Made by a program: the position numbers and the translations under genes
Source: Rhizophagus irregularis
Taxonomy: Eukaryota; Glomeromycota; Glomeromycetes; Glomerales; Glomeraceae
NCBI RefSeq assembly: GCF_026210795.1
Contig: NC_089454.1
Span: 744,001 to 808,000 of the forward strand
DNA: 64,000 bases
Direction: 5' to 3'
In this document: positions 46,861-59,396 of the stretch, piece after piece
How the letters are laid out: each line of letters starts with the position of its first letter
Position numbering within the stretch: the first letter of the stretch is position 1
Notes under the pieces: generated by a model
What the model saw: the letters and a program-made list of their open reading frames with translations, nothing else
Told to the model about the DNA's origin: nothing
Database searches by the model: none

Positions 46861-49548
46861 ATGTCGACATCACCTCCTACAACAGATCCAATAACTGATG
46901 TTCAGACTACAAATAATGAACAAAACGTTAATAATGGTAACGATAATGCAAGGCAACAACGGCAGCAACAGCAGCCACAACAAGAGCAACCATGGCAATC
47001 AATAATGCAAGTAATTATTCGTATGATGATAATTTATTATATTATTAGCTTTTTTAGAGGTAGGCTTCATTTAAATTTATTATTCGATTTAAATAATATT
47101 TATCATTTTAAGTAATATATGAAAACCCGGTTTTCCCTCTTAATAGGATCACAAAATAATCAGACATCTGTTCCTAGCACTTCAAAAAGCGATATATCGC
47201 ATGTTCAAGTTACATCGAATTTTACTCCATCGCATTTATATCCATCATGGCCATTGGGTTCAAATATGGTAAACTAGAATTTTCTCTTTGATCAATTCAT
47301 TATATCTATTCATTTTCTAAAAAATATTTTTTGTACATTAATAGAATTTATGCATATATGTTTCAGAAGATGAGAATTTTACTGATTTCAAAAACCTTGA
47401 TGCTCGTATATGGTATTCTTCTGTTCTTCTTGGTAATTGGGATGAAGAAAGAGATGAATCCATAGATATTCAAACCTCCGTGGTATGAAAGAAGTAAATT
47501 ATTTTTTTTTCATAATCAATTAATTGAAATTCTATATATTTCCTTAGAATGTACAAAACAATGGCACCTTGTATGCGCATATTTATCTTACTCTTGAAAA
47601 AGCTTCACCTGATCCGTTAGATCCCGCATACCAAGAAAACTTGAGAGTTTATCAAAGAAAATGTATTATTAAAATCTTTAATAACATATTCTAAAGAATA
47701 TTGTTTAATAAATATTTTTAATTTAGTATTAACAAGATATTATCCAAAACGCAAAATGATAAAGACAAAGAACCTTATTAGTAATGATGACCAGGATGAA
47801 AAAGTCGAAGAAGAAGTAAGAACTATTTTAAGTTTTTTTTTATTAATTGCAGATGTTTGACAAATTGCTTTATTTTTTAGACAAAACCAGACACAATACC
47901 AATTATATCGTATTGGTACAAAAATCTTACGATTAATATTGTTTCAGATAACCATGTCATCCCATATAATCAATTACAGCCTCTCTTCAAATCATGTGAG
48001 TTATATTTTGTAATGAATGGATATTATTTATATTCTACTTGTTCACCTCGTTTATTTTCTTAATAGATATTGAATTAGATAAAACAACATTAGTGGATCC
48101 TTCGAGCAAAGCAGGATATTATCTTCCTACATTATTTGTTAATGATTTTTGGCTCATCAGAGAACATTTGACTCCTATTAATGAAACAGTCAAGTAAGAC
48201 TTTCTAGAGAATTAATTATTTTATATTAAGAAACTACTTATATTTAGTTTATTTAGGACGCTGCCTTTAAATATCAAATACTATCCTATTTCAGCGTGGA
48301 AATTACAATTATATGTTCAAATGGGAGAATCATTCAGGACACAGGCAGAAATGATGGGTGGGGATGCACACAGTGAGTTTGATGAAATTAAAAGAATGTT
48401 AAGAGAGACGAATCCTATTCTGCTAGGTGTAACATTCACAGTATCAATACTGCACAGTGTTTTTGAATTCTTGGCCTTTAAAAATGGTCGGTATTTTATT
48501 AAAACAATTTTAAGGGGAAAACTAGCTTTTTTTGCAAACTTACTGATTTGACTAATTATCGATCATTATATCCTAGATATTGCTCATTGGAGAAATAAAG
48601 AAGAATTGACAGGAGTGTCAGTTAGAACTATTTTAGCAAATATATTCTTTCAGCTAATAATATTTTTATATTTAATGGATAATAATGAAGATACAAGTTG
48701 GATGATTTTAATTGGTCAAGGGATTTCATTGGCTATTGAAGTTTGGAAAATTAAAAAGGCTGTAGACATTGAAGTAAAGTTCGACTATATATAATTAATT
48801 TAAATTTCTAAGAAAATTAATTTAATTAACATTTGACTTTTAATTCATAGATTAAACCATCTCAAAGTTTTTTCAAATATTCAATAAATTTCATAGACAA
48901 ACATAAGCTTTCAGAGAGCGAAGAGAAAACAAAGGAATATGACAGACTTGCTTTCAGATATTTGTCTTGGATAGCTTTCCCATTGCTAATTGCATATGCT
49001 ATTTACAGTCTTATTTATAACACACACAAGAGCTGGTATTCCTTTGTTTTGACAACTCTTGTTGGTTTTGTTTATGCATTCGGCTTTATAATGATGACCC
49101 CACAATTATTTATAAATTACAAACTTAAGAGCGTAAGCATATTAATTTCAACTTGTTTTATTAAATAAGTATATAATTTAAATGCTTCATATTATATTTT
49201 TAGGTTGCACACATGCCTTGGAAGACACTTATGTACAAAACTCTTGGTACATTTGTTGATGATTTATTTGCCTTTTGTATTAAAATGCCAACCTTACATC
49301 GTTTGGCATGTTTGAGAGATGATGTAATCTTTTTTGTTTATCTATATCAAAAATGGAAATATCCAGGTAGCTCGATGTTTTTTGAAAATATCATTTTGAA
49401 ATTTGAATTCTTCACGATATTCTAACTTTTTTTTCTTTTTTTTTTTTAAGTTGACAATAAGAGAGCAAACGAATATGGTCAAGTCGCGCAAGATAGTCGA
49501 GAAGAAGTAGAACAAATAGATCAAACAGAAAGTAAAAAAGATAAATAA
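46861..49548 (+). CDS. CLPTM1: CLPTM1-family multi-pass membrane protein
   Basis: 12 exons: 46861-47059, 47147-47268, 47345-47482, 47548-47662, 47727-47815, 47881-47995, 48067-48193, 48257-48486, 48577-48773, 48851-49132, 49204-49366 and 49451-49548. The total of 1875 bp gives 624 residues. CLPTM1/CLPTM1L proteins are ER membrane proteins; animal CLPTM1 retains receptors, and CLPTM1L scrambles a GPI precursor lipid. A Gln-rich cytosolic N-terminus precedes the first membrane pass (VIIRMMIIYYIISFF). A large luminal domain follows (NLCIYVSED...LYPSWPLGSNM), then the conserved membrane part: HSVFEFLAFKND, TGVSVRTILANIFFQ, FRYLSWIAFPLLIAYAIYSL, FGFIMMTPQLFINYKLKSVA and KMPTLHRLACLRDDVIF. The tail is acidic and Gln-rich. 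It is divergent from a GPI-PLD-like gene, so two genes tied to GPI lipids may share a promoter region. Confidence 0.95.
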
Positions 49549-49731
49549 TATTAATTTATAGTCATAGAACTGCAGCACTGATATTCTAAAAAATGCATTT
49601 TTTAGTCATCATATTTTAATAATAATAATAATAAATCTTTCGATTTTAATTTTATTTTTTATTTATCAATTAATTTTACTTGTACATGCTTTATCAATTA
49701 AGAGATAAAAAACTTATATCAGAACTCAAAA

Positions 49732-50390
49732 TTACAGAAATAAATATACATCATCATCTTCCAAATGATGCTTGATATTTGAAACTTGACTGTTTTCTTT
49801 ATAACTCTTGGAGTCATGTTGGTGAATGTTTCCATTATATCCTTTGACGGATTCTCCACCTTTTCGTAAAATTTCATATGATTGAAGTTCATCTGGTTCA
49901 ACTATTAATTTTTTGTATTTTCATGACGATTAAATGAAGTAAAATAATGAAGCAAATTATATAAAAAATAAAATATCATTACCTTCGCGTTTAACACCAG
50001 TTTCTACATATTAATAATTATTAATAATGAAATTTATTAAAATTAAAAACAATTAATATCGAATTTACCTTTTTCATCATCTGCATTTTTAATGAAAATC
50101 CAACCATCTTCCTCGTTCGACCAATCAGCACCTTTAATTGAATTAAGAATTACGGATTGTTGAAGAAGAGAAGATTTTACGGAAGAATTAAACTTTGGAT
50201 GTTCTTGTTGAGATGATGAAAGTTCAACAAGAGGAAAACATGATTCAATGACTATATCCTTTTTTGGATGAATAATGAGATTTTTTTGTTTTGGTAAAAT
50301 ATTTGCTTCTGAAGCTATTTGTTGTAATGAACATAATGCATTTTTACGATAAGCGTTGAAATCAGGTTCTTTATAATCAAAATATGACAT
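49732..50390 (-). CDS. Small hydrophilic protein of unknown function
   Basis: Three exons: 50069-50390, 49983-50003 (21 bases) and 49732-49901. The 513-bp total encodes 170 residues. The start MSYFDYKEPDFNAYRK at 50390 is the first ATG after the stop-free region begins and is preferred to the upstream ATG at 50471. The protein is polar with no membrane segment or signal peptide. It ends in an acidic patch and a hydrophobic tail (HHLEDDDVYLFL). DWSNEEDGWIFI near residue 93 is the most distinctive stretch. The gene is tail to tail with CLPTM1 (about 180 bp apart). The family was not recognised; the micro-exon is supported by frame and splice sites only. Confidence 0.65.
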
Positions 50391-51117
50391 TCTTTTGTCA
50401 GAGAAAAGAAAAAAAAAAGATAAAATATAGATTGATTCGTTGGAAAATTTAGGAGTTTGACAACAAATCAATCCACGGAGAGAAAAAAAATTGTCATAAT
50501 CTATAATTTATATAATTTAATCATTGATTAATCATATTTAATATACGAATTTTTTTTTTCAATCAAATTTGTTTGATTACGGCATCATGATGTAAGATAA
50601 TATATCACTCTAAATATTCTAATTAAAATTCACAAGACACGTCACACATGCGAAGTTTTCAGCAAAAAAAATGAAATGATTTTCCATGATGATTTGCACA
50701 TAAAACAGAATCTATATTTAAGAACTTTCTAATTAGAATTTATCAAAAATGAAAAAGTATCGTTCCAATTGAGAATAAGCTATATTGTTTTTAAATATCT
50801 TTTTAAATTTATATTATAAAACAATAGAATTTGTCATAATATTTATTTGTAAACAGAATCCAAGAAACAAAAAAAAATTATACTTAATGATACTTGAATC
50901 AATTCAATCATGAATAATCTTTTCTACTCTCAGTTTAGATAAATCTAAATAGAATCCATTTCGATTATTAATTATAGATATTATGGATTTTTTTTAGTAA
51001 ATCTAATATCTTTTGATTATAATCTATAAAATAGTTTGATTTTCTTCTTTCTATAGACACGGTTAAACAAATTCCATAAATTTTACGTATCTTTCATTAA
51101 AAAAAAAATTGATGCAG
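50391..51117. other. Intergenic region
   Basis: About 730 bp of AT-rich spacer between two minus-strand genes. Nothing specific was recognised. Confidence 0.5.
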
Positions 51118-53783
51118 TTAAGAAGGGAAAAGATCTTCACCAATTTCTTTAAGTAGATCAAGAGCACCTTGATTCTCTCGTAAACCTGCTAATTTCAAGT
51201 AATGTAGACCCTTTTCTTTATCTATTGTAATACCATGAGTCCCTTTCACATAAATACTTCCCAATGTAAAGAAAGCATCAACATTATTATTATTTGCTGA
51301 CTCAGTCAAATAACGAATAAATTCATCAGGTTTTCTCACATTACCAGTACCACCTTCAACTAAAGATTTTGCATAATAGAATTGTGCTTCAGATAATCCA
51401 TCATCTGCTGCTTCTTTAAATAATCTTACGGCTTCAGCCTGATTTTGTGGTACGTGATAACCATTCCATAAATAATGCGCCTTCCAATATTTGGCTCGTG
51501 AATTTCCAATAGATGCATGTTGATTGAAAAAATCCCATGCTCTTTTATGATCTTTTTCCCTCTCAAAAACTTTTAAACCTTCAGAGAACCTTAGTAAAGG
51601 TTTTACGACCGGAACTTTATTAAGATCATTATCATTTATCTCTGATCGGTATACACTATTATTGTTACTCTCTTGTTCTGAAAAGATTGGAATGACAACA
51701 TCCTCATCATCAAATATACGAAGTTGCATTTTTTCACTTTCTCCATGAGGACTTTCACTATGAAGTTCATCTAATTGTAAAAAGATTTTATAAAGTCCTG
51801 GACGAAGTGCTGCATCATCTTGCCAAGCTAATATTTATTAAAAGTCATAAATCTGTTAGTAAACTAATTGTTAAATTTAAACCCAGAAAGAAAAACTTTC
51901 ATTTTACCAGCTCTAATAATTTTAGAGAAATCTAATTGTACACGTGTCGGATTAGGACCAAAGTCTATGTTTTCCCTTTTCCCATCCTGTACATGACTCG
52001 ATATCTTCTTAGCATTCCAACCTCGATATGGAATCCTTTCAAAAAACAGTTCCCAAAGTAACATCCCAAAACTAAATAAATAATAAAAATTTTTTTTTTT
52101 TAGTAAGGTAATTAAGGTAATTCAATTAAATATTATTAAGAAAATGAAAGAATTTACCTAAATATATCACATTTTGCGGTATAGTAACTCAGCCTTAAAT
52201 CATTTTTAAGATGTTCAGGAGATGCCCAATGTTCAATAGGATCATCATGACGGATATAATTTTTTTCATCATGATTGGGACGACAAAGTCGAAAGTTCGC
52301 AATCTTTGGTTCTAGATTTTCTGTTAACTTTTTTTATTATAAAATAATCGTATATATATACTAAGTAAAAATTTGGATAATTTTTAAAAAAAGTGTTGAT
52401 AATCATACTTACAAATATGTTTTCACATCTCAGATCATAATGAAGAATATCACTACCATGAAGGAATATAAGTCCACGACAAATTCCAACAGCAATATCT
52501 AACTTAGTTGACCAACTAATTGAATATTTTTCATATATCGTTTTCAAATTATCCCTTCCAACCCATTCAAAAACCATTATCGTGCTTTCTAAAGGTTCCC
52601 ATTCTAATGCAGAAAGTCCATGAAATTTTAAAAGGTAAGGACAATTACTTAATTTGTTCATAACAATAAGTAAATCTTGAAATTTTTGAGTTTGTGGAGT
52701 ATCAAATCGTTTACATGCGACCGGAACTTTTTCTTTTAACCAATATCTCTTTCTTACATTTCCACGTTGAGTATTTATCCCAGGATTAACATTATTAACT
52801 AGTTCAGCTGGAGTAACCGATTTTGTTTTAATTTCATTTCCATTATTTTCATTAACATATGATTTGATCAATATAATTTCTTCAAATATAGGACTAACTT
52901 GTTGTCTAGAAGTGGTTACAGGTGATCCAATCTTTTCCAAAAACTATAAAAAAGAGAAAATTAAAGAAATTTGTTAAAAATAAATATATGTATATATATA
53001 TATTAATGAAAATAAAAAAAATATATAATTTACTTTGTCAAGTAACGCAATATCATGTTCAATAGCTTTTTCATCCTTTATCTTTTGTAATTCATTATCC
53101 AAAGAAACTTCTAAAGGCATTTCACCAATCACTTGATCAAATTCTTTAGCGATCCGTTCAAATCTTTCTTTGATAGCATTTGTAGTTTGAAATTTTCGTA
53201 AACTCCAAAGATAAGAAATATCAGTAATAAAATGTTGAGCTTTTTTTACTATTGCAAGAAGTTTCATTAAAGAATTATAATAATCTTGATTAAGAAAATT
53301 TTCTTCAATTTTATCCTTATGACGTTTTAAAGCTTTAATAGGTGCTCCAACACAATCTATTCTATCAAGTAAAGCATTACTTATTTGTTTATTAAATTGA
53401 GCATATTCATAAGAATTATAAATTCTTCTAATAGCTTCATTAAGAGAAGTAATCAAAGGAGCGTAAGATTTTACAATTTCTCCAATTACAGCAGTTTCAC
53501 CAAGAATTTGTTTTGCAATTTCTAATCTTTGATTATTATCAAGACCATCATATTTTGCTTTTAAAATTGCTCCTTGTTCAGCTTCATTATCAATTGTAGG
53601 ATCAATTTGACTCGTAATAAAAAATCCTTGTGAAGTATTTTCTATTGTAGAATCGTTATGAAAAGGATTTGAAGGTTCTTGTGTTTCAACTGTACGTTCG
53701 TTAGAATTATTTTGGTCAATTTGTTGTTCTTCAAATGAAGATTCATCAGAAATAACATGACTATTTTCATTAACTTCTGACAT
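51118..53783 (-). CDS. Kinase-like (probable pseudokinase) protein with Sel1 repeats
   Basis: Five exons: 53034-53783, 52413-52943, 52158-52327, 51908-52071 and 51118-51827. The total of 2325 bp gives 774 residues. The order is: an acidic, disordered N-terminus; a helical domain (about 85-245) resembling the N-terminal helical region common in Rhizophagus kinase-like proteins; a kinase-like domain (about 300-535); then Sel1/TPR-like repeats (about 620-760; RAKYWKAHYLWNGYHVPQNQ, SEAQFYYAKSLVEGG, VDAFFTLGSIYVKG). The VACKRF lysine is at about 328. The catalytic loop reads HYDLRCEN (418-425), with HRD's Arg replaced by Tyr. The metal-binding DFG is replaced by NFR (438-440), while WASPEH (APE-like) remains. 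Loss of the DFG Asp predicts weak or no catalysis, so a scaffold role is plausible. This architecture is greatly expanded in Rhizophagus (from memory). Confidence 0.9.
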
Positions 53784-54237
53784 TTTGAAGAATAATTTTT
53801 CGTAAAAAAGGAAAATATTATATATATAAAGAATTAAATAAATTTATATATGATAAACCTTTTTTTTTTTTTTATCAAGGGTAAATAATATAATAATAAT
53901 AATTTCTTTTTTATACAATGCAATAATTCATTATTATACATATATATATATTTATTTATTGTTTTGTTTTTAGAAATAATAAAGATTGATTAAAAAAATA
54001 ACTATGGTAAAAAGAAAAGAGTAAAAAAAAAAGGTATCTTTTTTCATATGTGTAAGGATTCCATTTATAGACATAAAAATGTAAATCACAAGAAAATAAA
54101 ATGACTATTCTACGCCATATAGCATATAATGTGAAGCGCGACTTACAGGTGAATTTTGAAAATTGTGCAGTAATAGTAAAAATAAAAAAATATCAGTAAT
54201 ATCTAAAAAAAAAAGTGAGATTATAATTTCAATATTT
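53784..54237. other. Intergenic region
   Basis: AT-rich spacer that includes the promoter of the kinase-like gene. A TA/AT microsatellite lies near 53935-53955. Confidence 0.5.
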
Positions 54238-55215
54238 TCATAAATCATATTTCTTTGAAATTGCTGGTATTAAGAGATTAAAAATCCAATTAATTAACAC
54301 GAAAAATATTATTGACCAACAAACCCACAATAACCAAAACATCCTAAAAAAATTATATAATTCAATAAGAAACGCTGAAGATAAGTGACGAATATATGAA
54401 ATAAATCTTTCTTTCCATGATCTTTTAGGATTTGTCGGAAATATTGGATGTTGTATTTGTAATGGTCTAGGTGTCGCGATTTGTAATTCCTTAGGCATTC
54501 TGAATGGCCGTGGTTGTGCTCCTCCTATAAATCTCTTGACCAATACCAATCCTAATATGATTCCGAAAAAATGTCAAAGTCGCTCGATAAACATATTTAC
54601 CGAAAATGATTGTTAGCCGTCCGATGTTGGTAACAAAAGTTGTAATAAAGGCAAAAAATAAAGCAAGAACAAAAAACGGAAAGATGGATATCAAGCCAGT
54701 AATTATTGAGAAGATATTAAATGTAGTCCATGCAGCTGCGACTTTTTTTTTAAAAAAAAAAATGATTTATATATATATTAATTCGCTACGCTCCATAAAT
54801 CATAAACTCCCGAACCCATATACATACAAGCAATTCCAGAAAACAGAATTGATCCAATACTCCATGATATGAATAAAGTAAAAGGAATAAGAAAGAATAT
54901 GATAAAAGAACGAAAAAAATCAACTATCGGTGGATATTGTCGTCCTTTTTCATATAATATCATTAAACATATCCGGAACCATCTTGGAGTACTTTGAAAT
55001 ATATCTTTGAAAGATCGAATTACACGATAATATAAATTTTGAACCATTCTTTGAACTCGATTAGTAATCACTCTAATCGCTCTTGTTTCTTCATGTGTTC
55101 TCACGATTGTTTCTCCAAATGATTCCATAATTCGCCTTGTCTTAACGCCAAGTCTAGCTGTTGTCTCAACTCCCTCAAACATATGTAAGAAAATTAAGAG
55201 AGTGTGGGATTTCAT
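54238..55215 (-). CDS. Multi-pass membrane protein of unknown function
   Basis: Three exons: 54828-55215, 54601-54741 and 54238-54551. The 843-bp total gives 280 residues. The second intron is only 49 bp (GTAAAT...ATATTAG). The first uses a strong GTATGT donor inside what otherwise reads as an open frame, and it brings the next exon into frame. A basic helical N-terminus (to about residue 95) is followed by about four hydrophobic passes: FFRSFIIFFLIPFTLFISW, ITGLISIFPFFVLALFFAF, the TNIGRLTIIFGLVLV region, and FWLLWVCWSIIFFVLINWIF near the C-terminus. A Pro-rich loop (GGAQPRPFRMP...) precedes the last pass. The layout is like an ER or lipid-droplet membrane protein, but I recognise no family. 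Confidence 0.7.
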
Positions 55216-55470
55216 TGATTATCTTATCGAATTATTTAATTCTTTAAATCATTTTAACAAACTTTTAGACTTTTTAGTATTTACGTAATAATGCATCATA
55301 CTATACTGATAAATGACGTAATACAAGATCGAAAATTTTTTTTTTAACAAATGCCATTTATAATATTAAGAAATAATTGAGAAAATTTACAAATTGCGAG
55401 GGATTAAAATTTTTACAATTAAATAATAAATAAATTAATAAATAAATAATAACTAATTACATAATATGTT

Positions 55471-57633
55471 TTAAACATTCGTGATGACTTCATCACTATT
55501 GGCTACTAAAGTTGTATCAGTTACTGGTGATTGTGGAGGAGGTTGGGAAGGTACATCTGATGATGTTATTAAAGTTAAAGCAATTAAATTAGGAGGATTT
55601 AAAATATCATCTCTGTTCGATGGTAAGTAATGTCCAATAAGTTTATCTTCGAGAACAAAAATCATTGTTAAACAACAAAATACTATCATAACATTATTCG
55701 AAATCTATTAAAAAGGATAAATTATTAATTAAAAAAAATTAAAAAAAAATTAAAAAGAATATTTTATTTATGTGAAATTACTAACCTGATCTAATTTAAA
55801 ATTTTCAACTGTAAGTACCAAAAATGTAAAATATTTACTTCCGATATAAAAGACGATCGAGATTACCAGGAGTAATGTTATAAATAGGATCTAAAAAAAA
55901 ATTAAACCAAAAATTAAAAAAAATTTACAAAATTTAAGAAACATTATTATTAGAAAATTACCTTTAAATAATTATTTCTTTCAGTTCTTTGTAATCTCTT
56001 CAATGCCAAAATTATAAAAGTTCCAAACAAAAATAATCCTAATCCAATTAATCCTAAAGCAATTGATTCCATAATATACGCAATTCTCAATAAATTTATT
56101 GTCATTAACTTTGATTTGCTTTCATAAACTGCACGTAATATGAAACATACTATAAATGTTAAAGCTGATATTGGTTGAATAATCTTATAGATAGTGTGAA
56201 TGATAGGAAATGAATAATATCGTTTTTCTATACATATCTTTTTGGATACAGTTTTCCTATTAAATTTAATAAGGATTAAAGGATTAGAAATTTTAATAAA
56301 TTTAAATAATGATCAAGTACTGCTCACCATGAAATGTGTAATATTGTGTATGATATTGTAAGAAAAAAACTTTTTATGTCACATAAAATTTCTCTTGTAA
56401 ATATTGAAATTTTATCTTGTTCAATATCACCAGGATCTATTTCAAGAATTACGAATGAACCTATAGGAGAGAGCCAGAGAGGAGAGATGTTAACAAGAGT
56501 GAAGTTATGGGTCGCACAAGCCAATGAAAAAAAAACTATAATATTTACATGCACAAGTAATTCCTAACCCTGGATAAACCCAAAATTTTGGATTAAGCAA
56601 AGCACAACCCAAATTCATATATGTTCTTGGAAATAAGAACATCATAAGCATAGCAAACAATAAATAAAATACGCCCAATATAATTGAAAAGGTTTTCCAA
56701 GGTTGACCTTTCAAAAATGTTATCCATGGACCTTGATCTGTTGTTATTTCTACATAGGTAATTTCATTTGCAATTTCAATTAATTTATCACTATCTTCAT
56801 TACTTAATAATGTTAGACTTAGAGTTGAGGTTTTAAGAATATTAATATTCCCATTATATTGTTCTCTTATACCGGGAATTCCATTATGAGAGGAAGGAAA
56901 AATTATTATCTTTGGTGTATAACTCGTTACATCTCTTTTCTGATTAATAATAAATTCTTTAACTTTATCTTCAATTTTTTTGGAAACTTTTTTGATATGA
57001 TTTTTAATTTTAACCGTAAATTCATTAAATTTCACTCCAAATTCTCTGAGAATTTCAAAGATAAGCCCAAATCCTTTACAATCTTTGTCAGTTTCTATGA
57101 TAACTTGTTTTGGATTTGAAATAATAGATGTAGACAATAAAGTATTTGATAATTTGATAATTGGATTTCGTGGAATAAGTTTTGGATTAGTTGCAACAGA
57201 TTTATACATATTTATATCATGATCCGACAAATCCGTGGAATTTTGGGATTTTGCCCAAGAATTACTAAAAATAAATTAAATAAATTAAAAAGAAAACGCG
57301 TGAAAAAAACATTAATAAAATTTTATATTAATACCTTAATAAAATATTTTCGTAACTTTTACATCCTAGGTTTAATGCTTGTAGAAACGGGACGAATAAG
57401 ACATCAACATTACTCGGTATTACAGAAATTTTACATGGATTATCAACATTATCAAAAGAAGCGATAAATAACTTTCCTCTTATTTCTGAATAACTTGCAT
57501 TGTCAATTTTTGGAAAATCAACATTATAAAAAGTGGCCAATTCATTATTAAAATTATCATATAATTTTAAAATTGAATAACATTTATTTACTAATAATGA
57601 AAGAATCAACAATAAAATATATGAGTGATTCAT
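55471..57633 (-). CDS. Signal-peptide protein with about seven membrane passes (receptor-like)
   Basis: Five exons: 57335-57633, 56328-57264, 55962-56256, 55786-55890 and 55471-55704. A signal peptide (NHSYILLLILSLLVNKCYS) leads into a luminal domain of about 250 residues with PA-domain-like features (KLYDNFNNELATFY, FIASFDNVDNPCKISVIPS, VIIETDKDCKGFG). Hydrophobic passes follow: TFSIILGVFYLLFAMLMMF, CALLNPKFWVYPGLG, IIVFFSLACATHNFTLV, ISALTFIVCFILRAV, SIALGLIGLGLFLFGTFIIL, ILFITLLLVISIVFYIG and NVMIVFCCLTMIFVL. The frame changes by one base at a nine-base homopolymer (56527-56535). With eight bases there the whole gene is open and encodes about 622 residues. This is more likely a sequencing or assembly slip than a true break, since both sides are well kept. 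A start at 57642 is also possible. A GPCR-like identity is inference. Confidence 0.7.
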
Positions 57634-58908
57634 TACGAACAAATAATATTTTAATATGTATCGTTATTCGTCCTTTTTAAGAAAAAATATTATTGGTGTG
57701 TATATATATTATAAATAAAAAGAAAAAAGGGGAAAGAAATGAGTAGCTCATTCAAAGAATAATCGACATTAAGTATTACAGAAAAAGAATTTAAATAGAT
57801 CGAATGAACCATGAAGTCTAAAGGAAATATTTTAAAAAGAGTCAAAAAAAGTATATTAAACTTTATTATTAATACATGTATTTATATATATATAATTTTT
57901 TTTTTTTGTTACAAAATCGTACGTTCTGTCATTAAAATACAAGGTTTCTTTTTTTGAATTTTTATTTGTGTTTTACTGTTACATTTCTTTAAATTTAAAT
58001 TCAGATAATCAAATCAAAACATAGTTTAAAGTGGTTACTGGGAATGACGTCGAAAGCGATCTTACGTCAATCGTATCTTTCCACAAAGAATAAAAATTTA
58101 TTGTCTTATCTTCTTTTTGAGAAATTCATTATTTACTTAAGGTAATACAAATTTCCATAAAGTCGAAATATATTGAACAGCATGTCAAGCGTGCCGTATC
58201 ACAAAATAAGTTGTGACATGCCAAGTCAGCGGAAATTTCCGTAATCTGAAAAGAAAACAACCGCATCAACCGCATCCAGAAGTTCGTTTAATAATCAATA
58301 CATTTCCTAAATAATTTAATATAATCCATATTGTTTCGTTCGAACGTTTCCTTATTTTCGTCATAGGGAATTTATCCGTCATAGGGAGAATCTTTCCTTC
58401 ATAATACTTTTAATGATACGGAATTAATTCCTTATGACAAATCATTTCAAAAAATCAAAAAAATTATAATAACAAATTTTCTTTGTTATATGATCTTTCG
58501 TTCTCGAACAAAATAATGATTATTTGTTTCATTTCAATAAATAGTTTCACCAAATTTTTTGATGATTTCTAATTATAACCTCGAAAGAACTTACCTATTA
58601 TATCAAAGAAATATTATTATTATTTTTATTTTTTCTTTATGAAACAAAAATTTTATTAATTGTTTTTGTATATGAAGAATTCCAATTATGTATGGTGCTT
58701 ATAACCTTAATATTTTCTTAAAAATTTTATTAATAATGATTATTATAAATTACATAATTATGATGAACAAAGAAATCATTTTATAATAATAAAATATAAT
58801 AACAATTATTTTCTGAGGGAAATAAATAATATATATAATTATTTATTCACCTTTTTAGGTTCGGTTTTTTTTTCAGTTTCTAAAATTTTCCAAATAAGAA
58901 ATTTTTTG
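57634..58908. other. Intergenic region
   Basis: About 1.3 kb with no gene. The words GCATGTCA and TGACATGC, spaced about 26 bases apart near 58179-58220, form a small inverted repeat. The rest is AT-rich. Confidence 0.45.
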
Positions 58909-59271
58909 TTACCAATTTAACCACCAATATATAAATAATAATCCAATCATTATAGTTACAATTGGTGTACCTGGTTTTTTATTGTCATCTCTTTTACAGG
59001 TGCAACGATCCTCAACTGGTATTTTACTCATAACTATATTCAAATTATTCAAATTCGAAATTCGAATAAATTAAAAAATTATTTCAAATCCATTAATGGC
59101 TTGTAGCAAATGAAAATTACCTGACTCAACATGTTTTCCACATCCCTGCCAAGTTTGTTTATTACAGGTTTGACAAGTTACAGCCTATAAATTAAAAAGA
59201 TAAAACAAAAATAATAAATAATAAAACAATAAAATGCGAATAAAAATTTAAAAAAAACTTACAAAGCACAT
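58909..59271 (-). CDS. Small Cys-rich tail-anchored protein
   Basis: Three short exons: 59263-59271 (nine bases, M-C-F), 59121-59184 and 58909-59033. The 198-bp total gives 65 residues. Each junction is GT-AG, and two introns (78 and 87 bp) interrupt it, which hides it from simple frame scans. The protein starts MCFAVTCQTCNKQTWQGCGK, continues HVESVMSKIPVEDRCTC and ends with a hydrophobic segment (TIVTIMIGLLFIYWWLNW-like, residues about 48-65). The Cys pattern C-x4-C-x2-C...C-x2-HV...C-x-C looks like a small zinc-binding fold shared by many short fungal and plant proteins of unknown function. The C-terminal hydrophobic end suggests membrane insertion by the tail. The exact role is unknown. 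Confidence 0.75.
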
Positions 59272-59396
59272 TTTAAAAAATGAAATTTTTATATATAAAG
59301 GTTTATGTTATTGTTTTAAAAAGTCTGTTTTTTTTTAAACAAAAAAAAAAAAAAAAAGATTTTAATGCAACCATATTTATAATGTTGCATTTGTAA

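Noticed and set aside
56535-56560. Possible ultra-short intron (about 19 bases) explaining the frame change in the receptor-like gene
   Set aside because: GT...TATAG signals exist, but an intron of that size is below anything else seen here; a homopolymer miscount is simpler.
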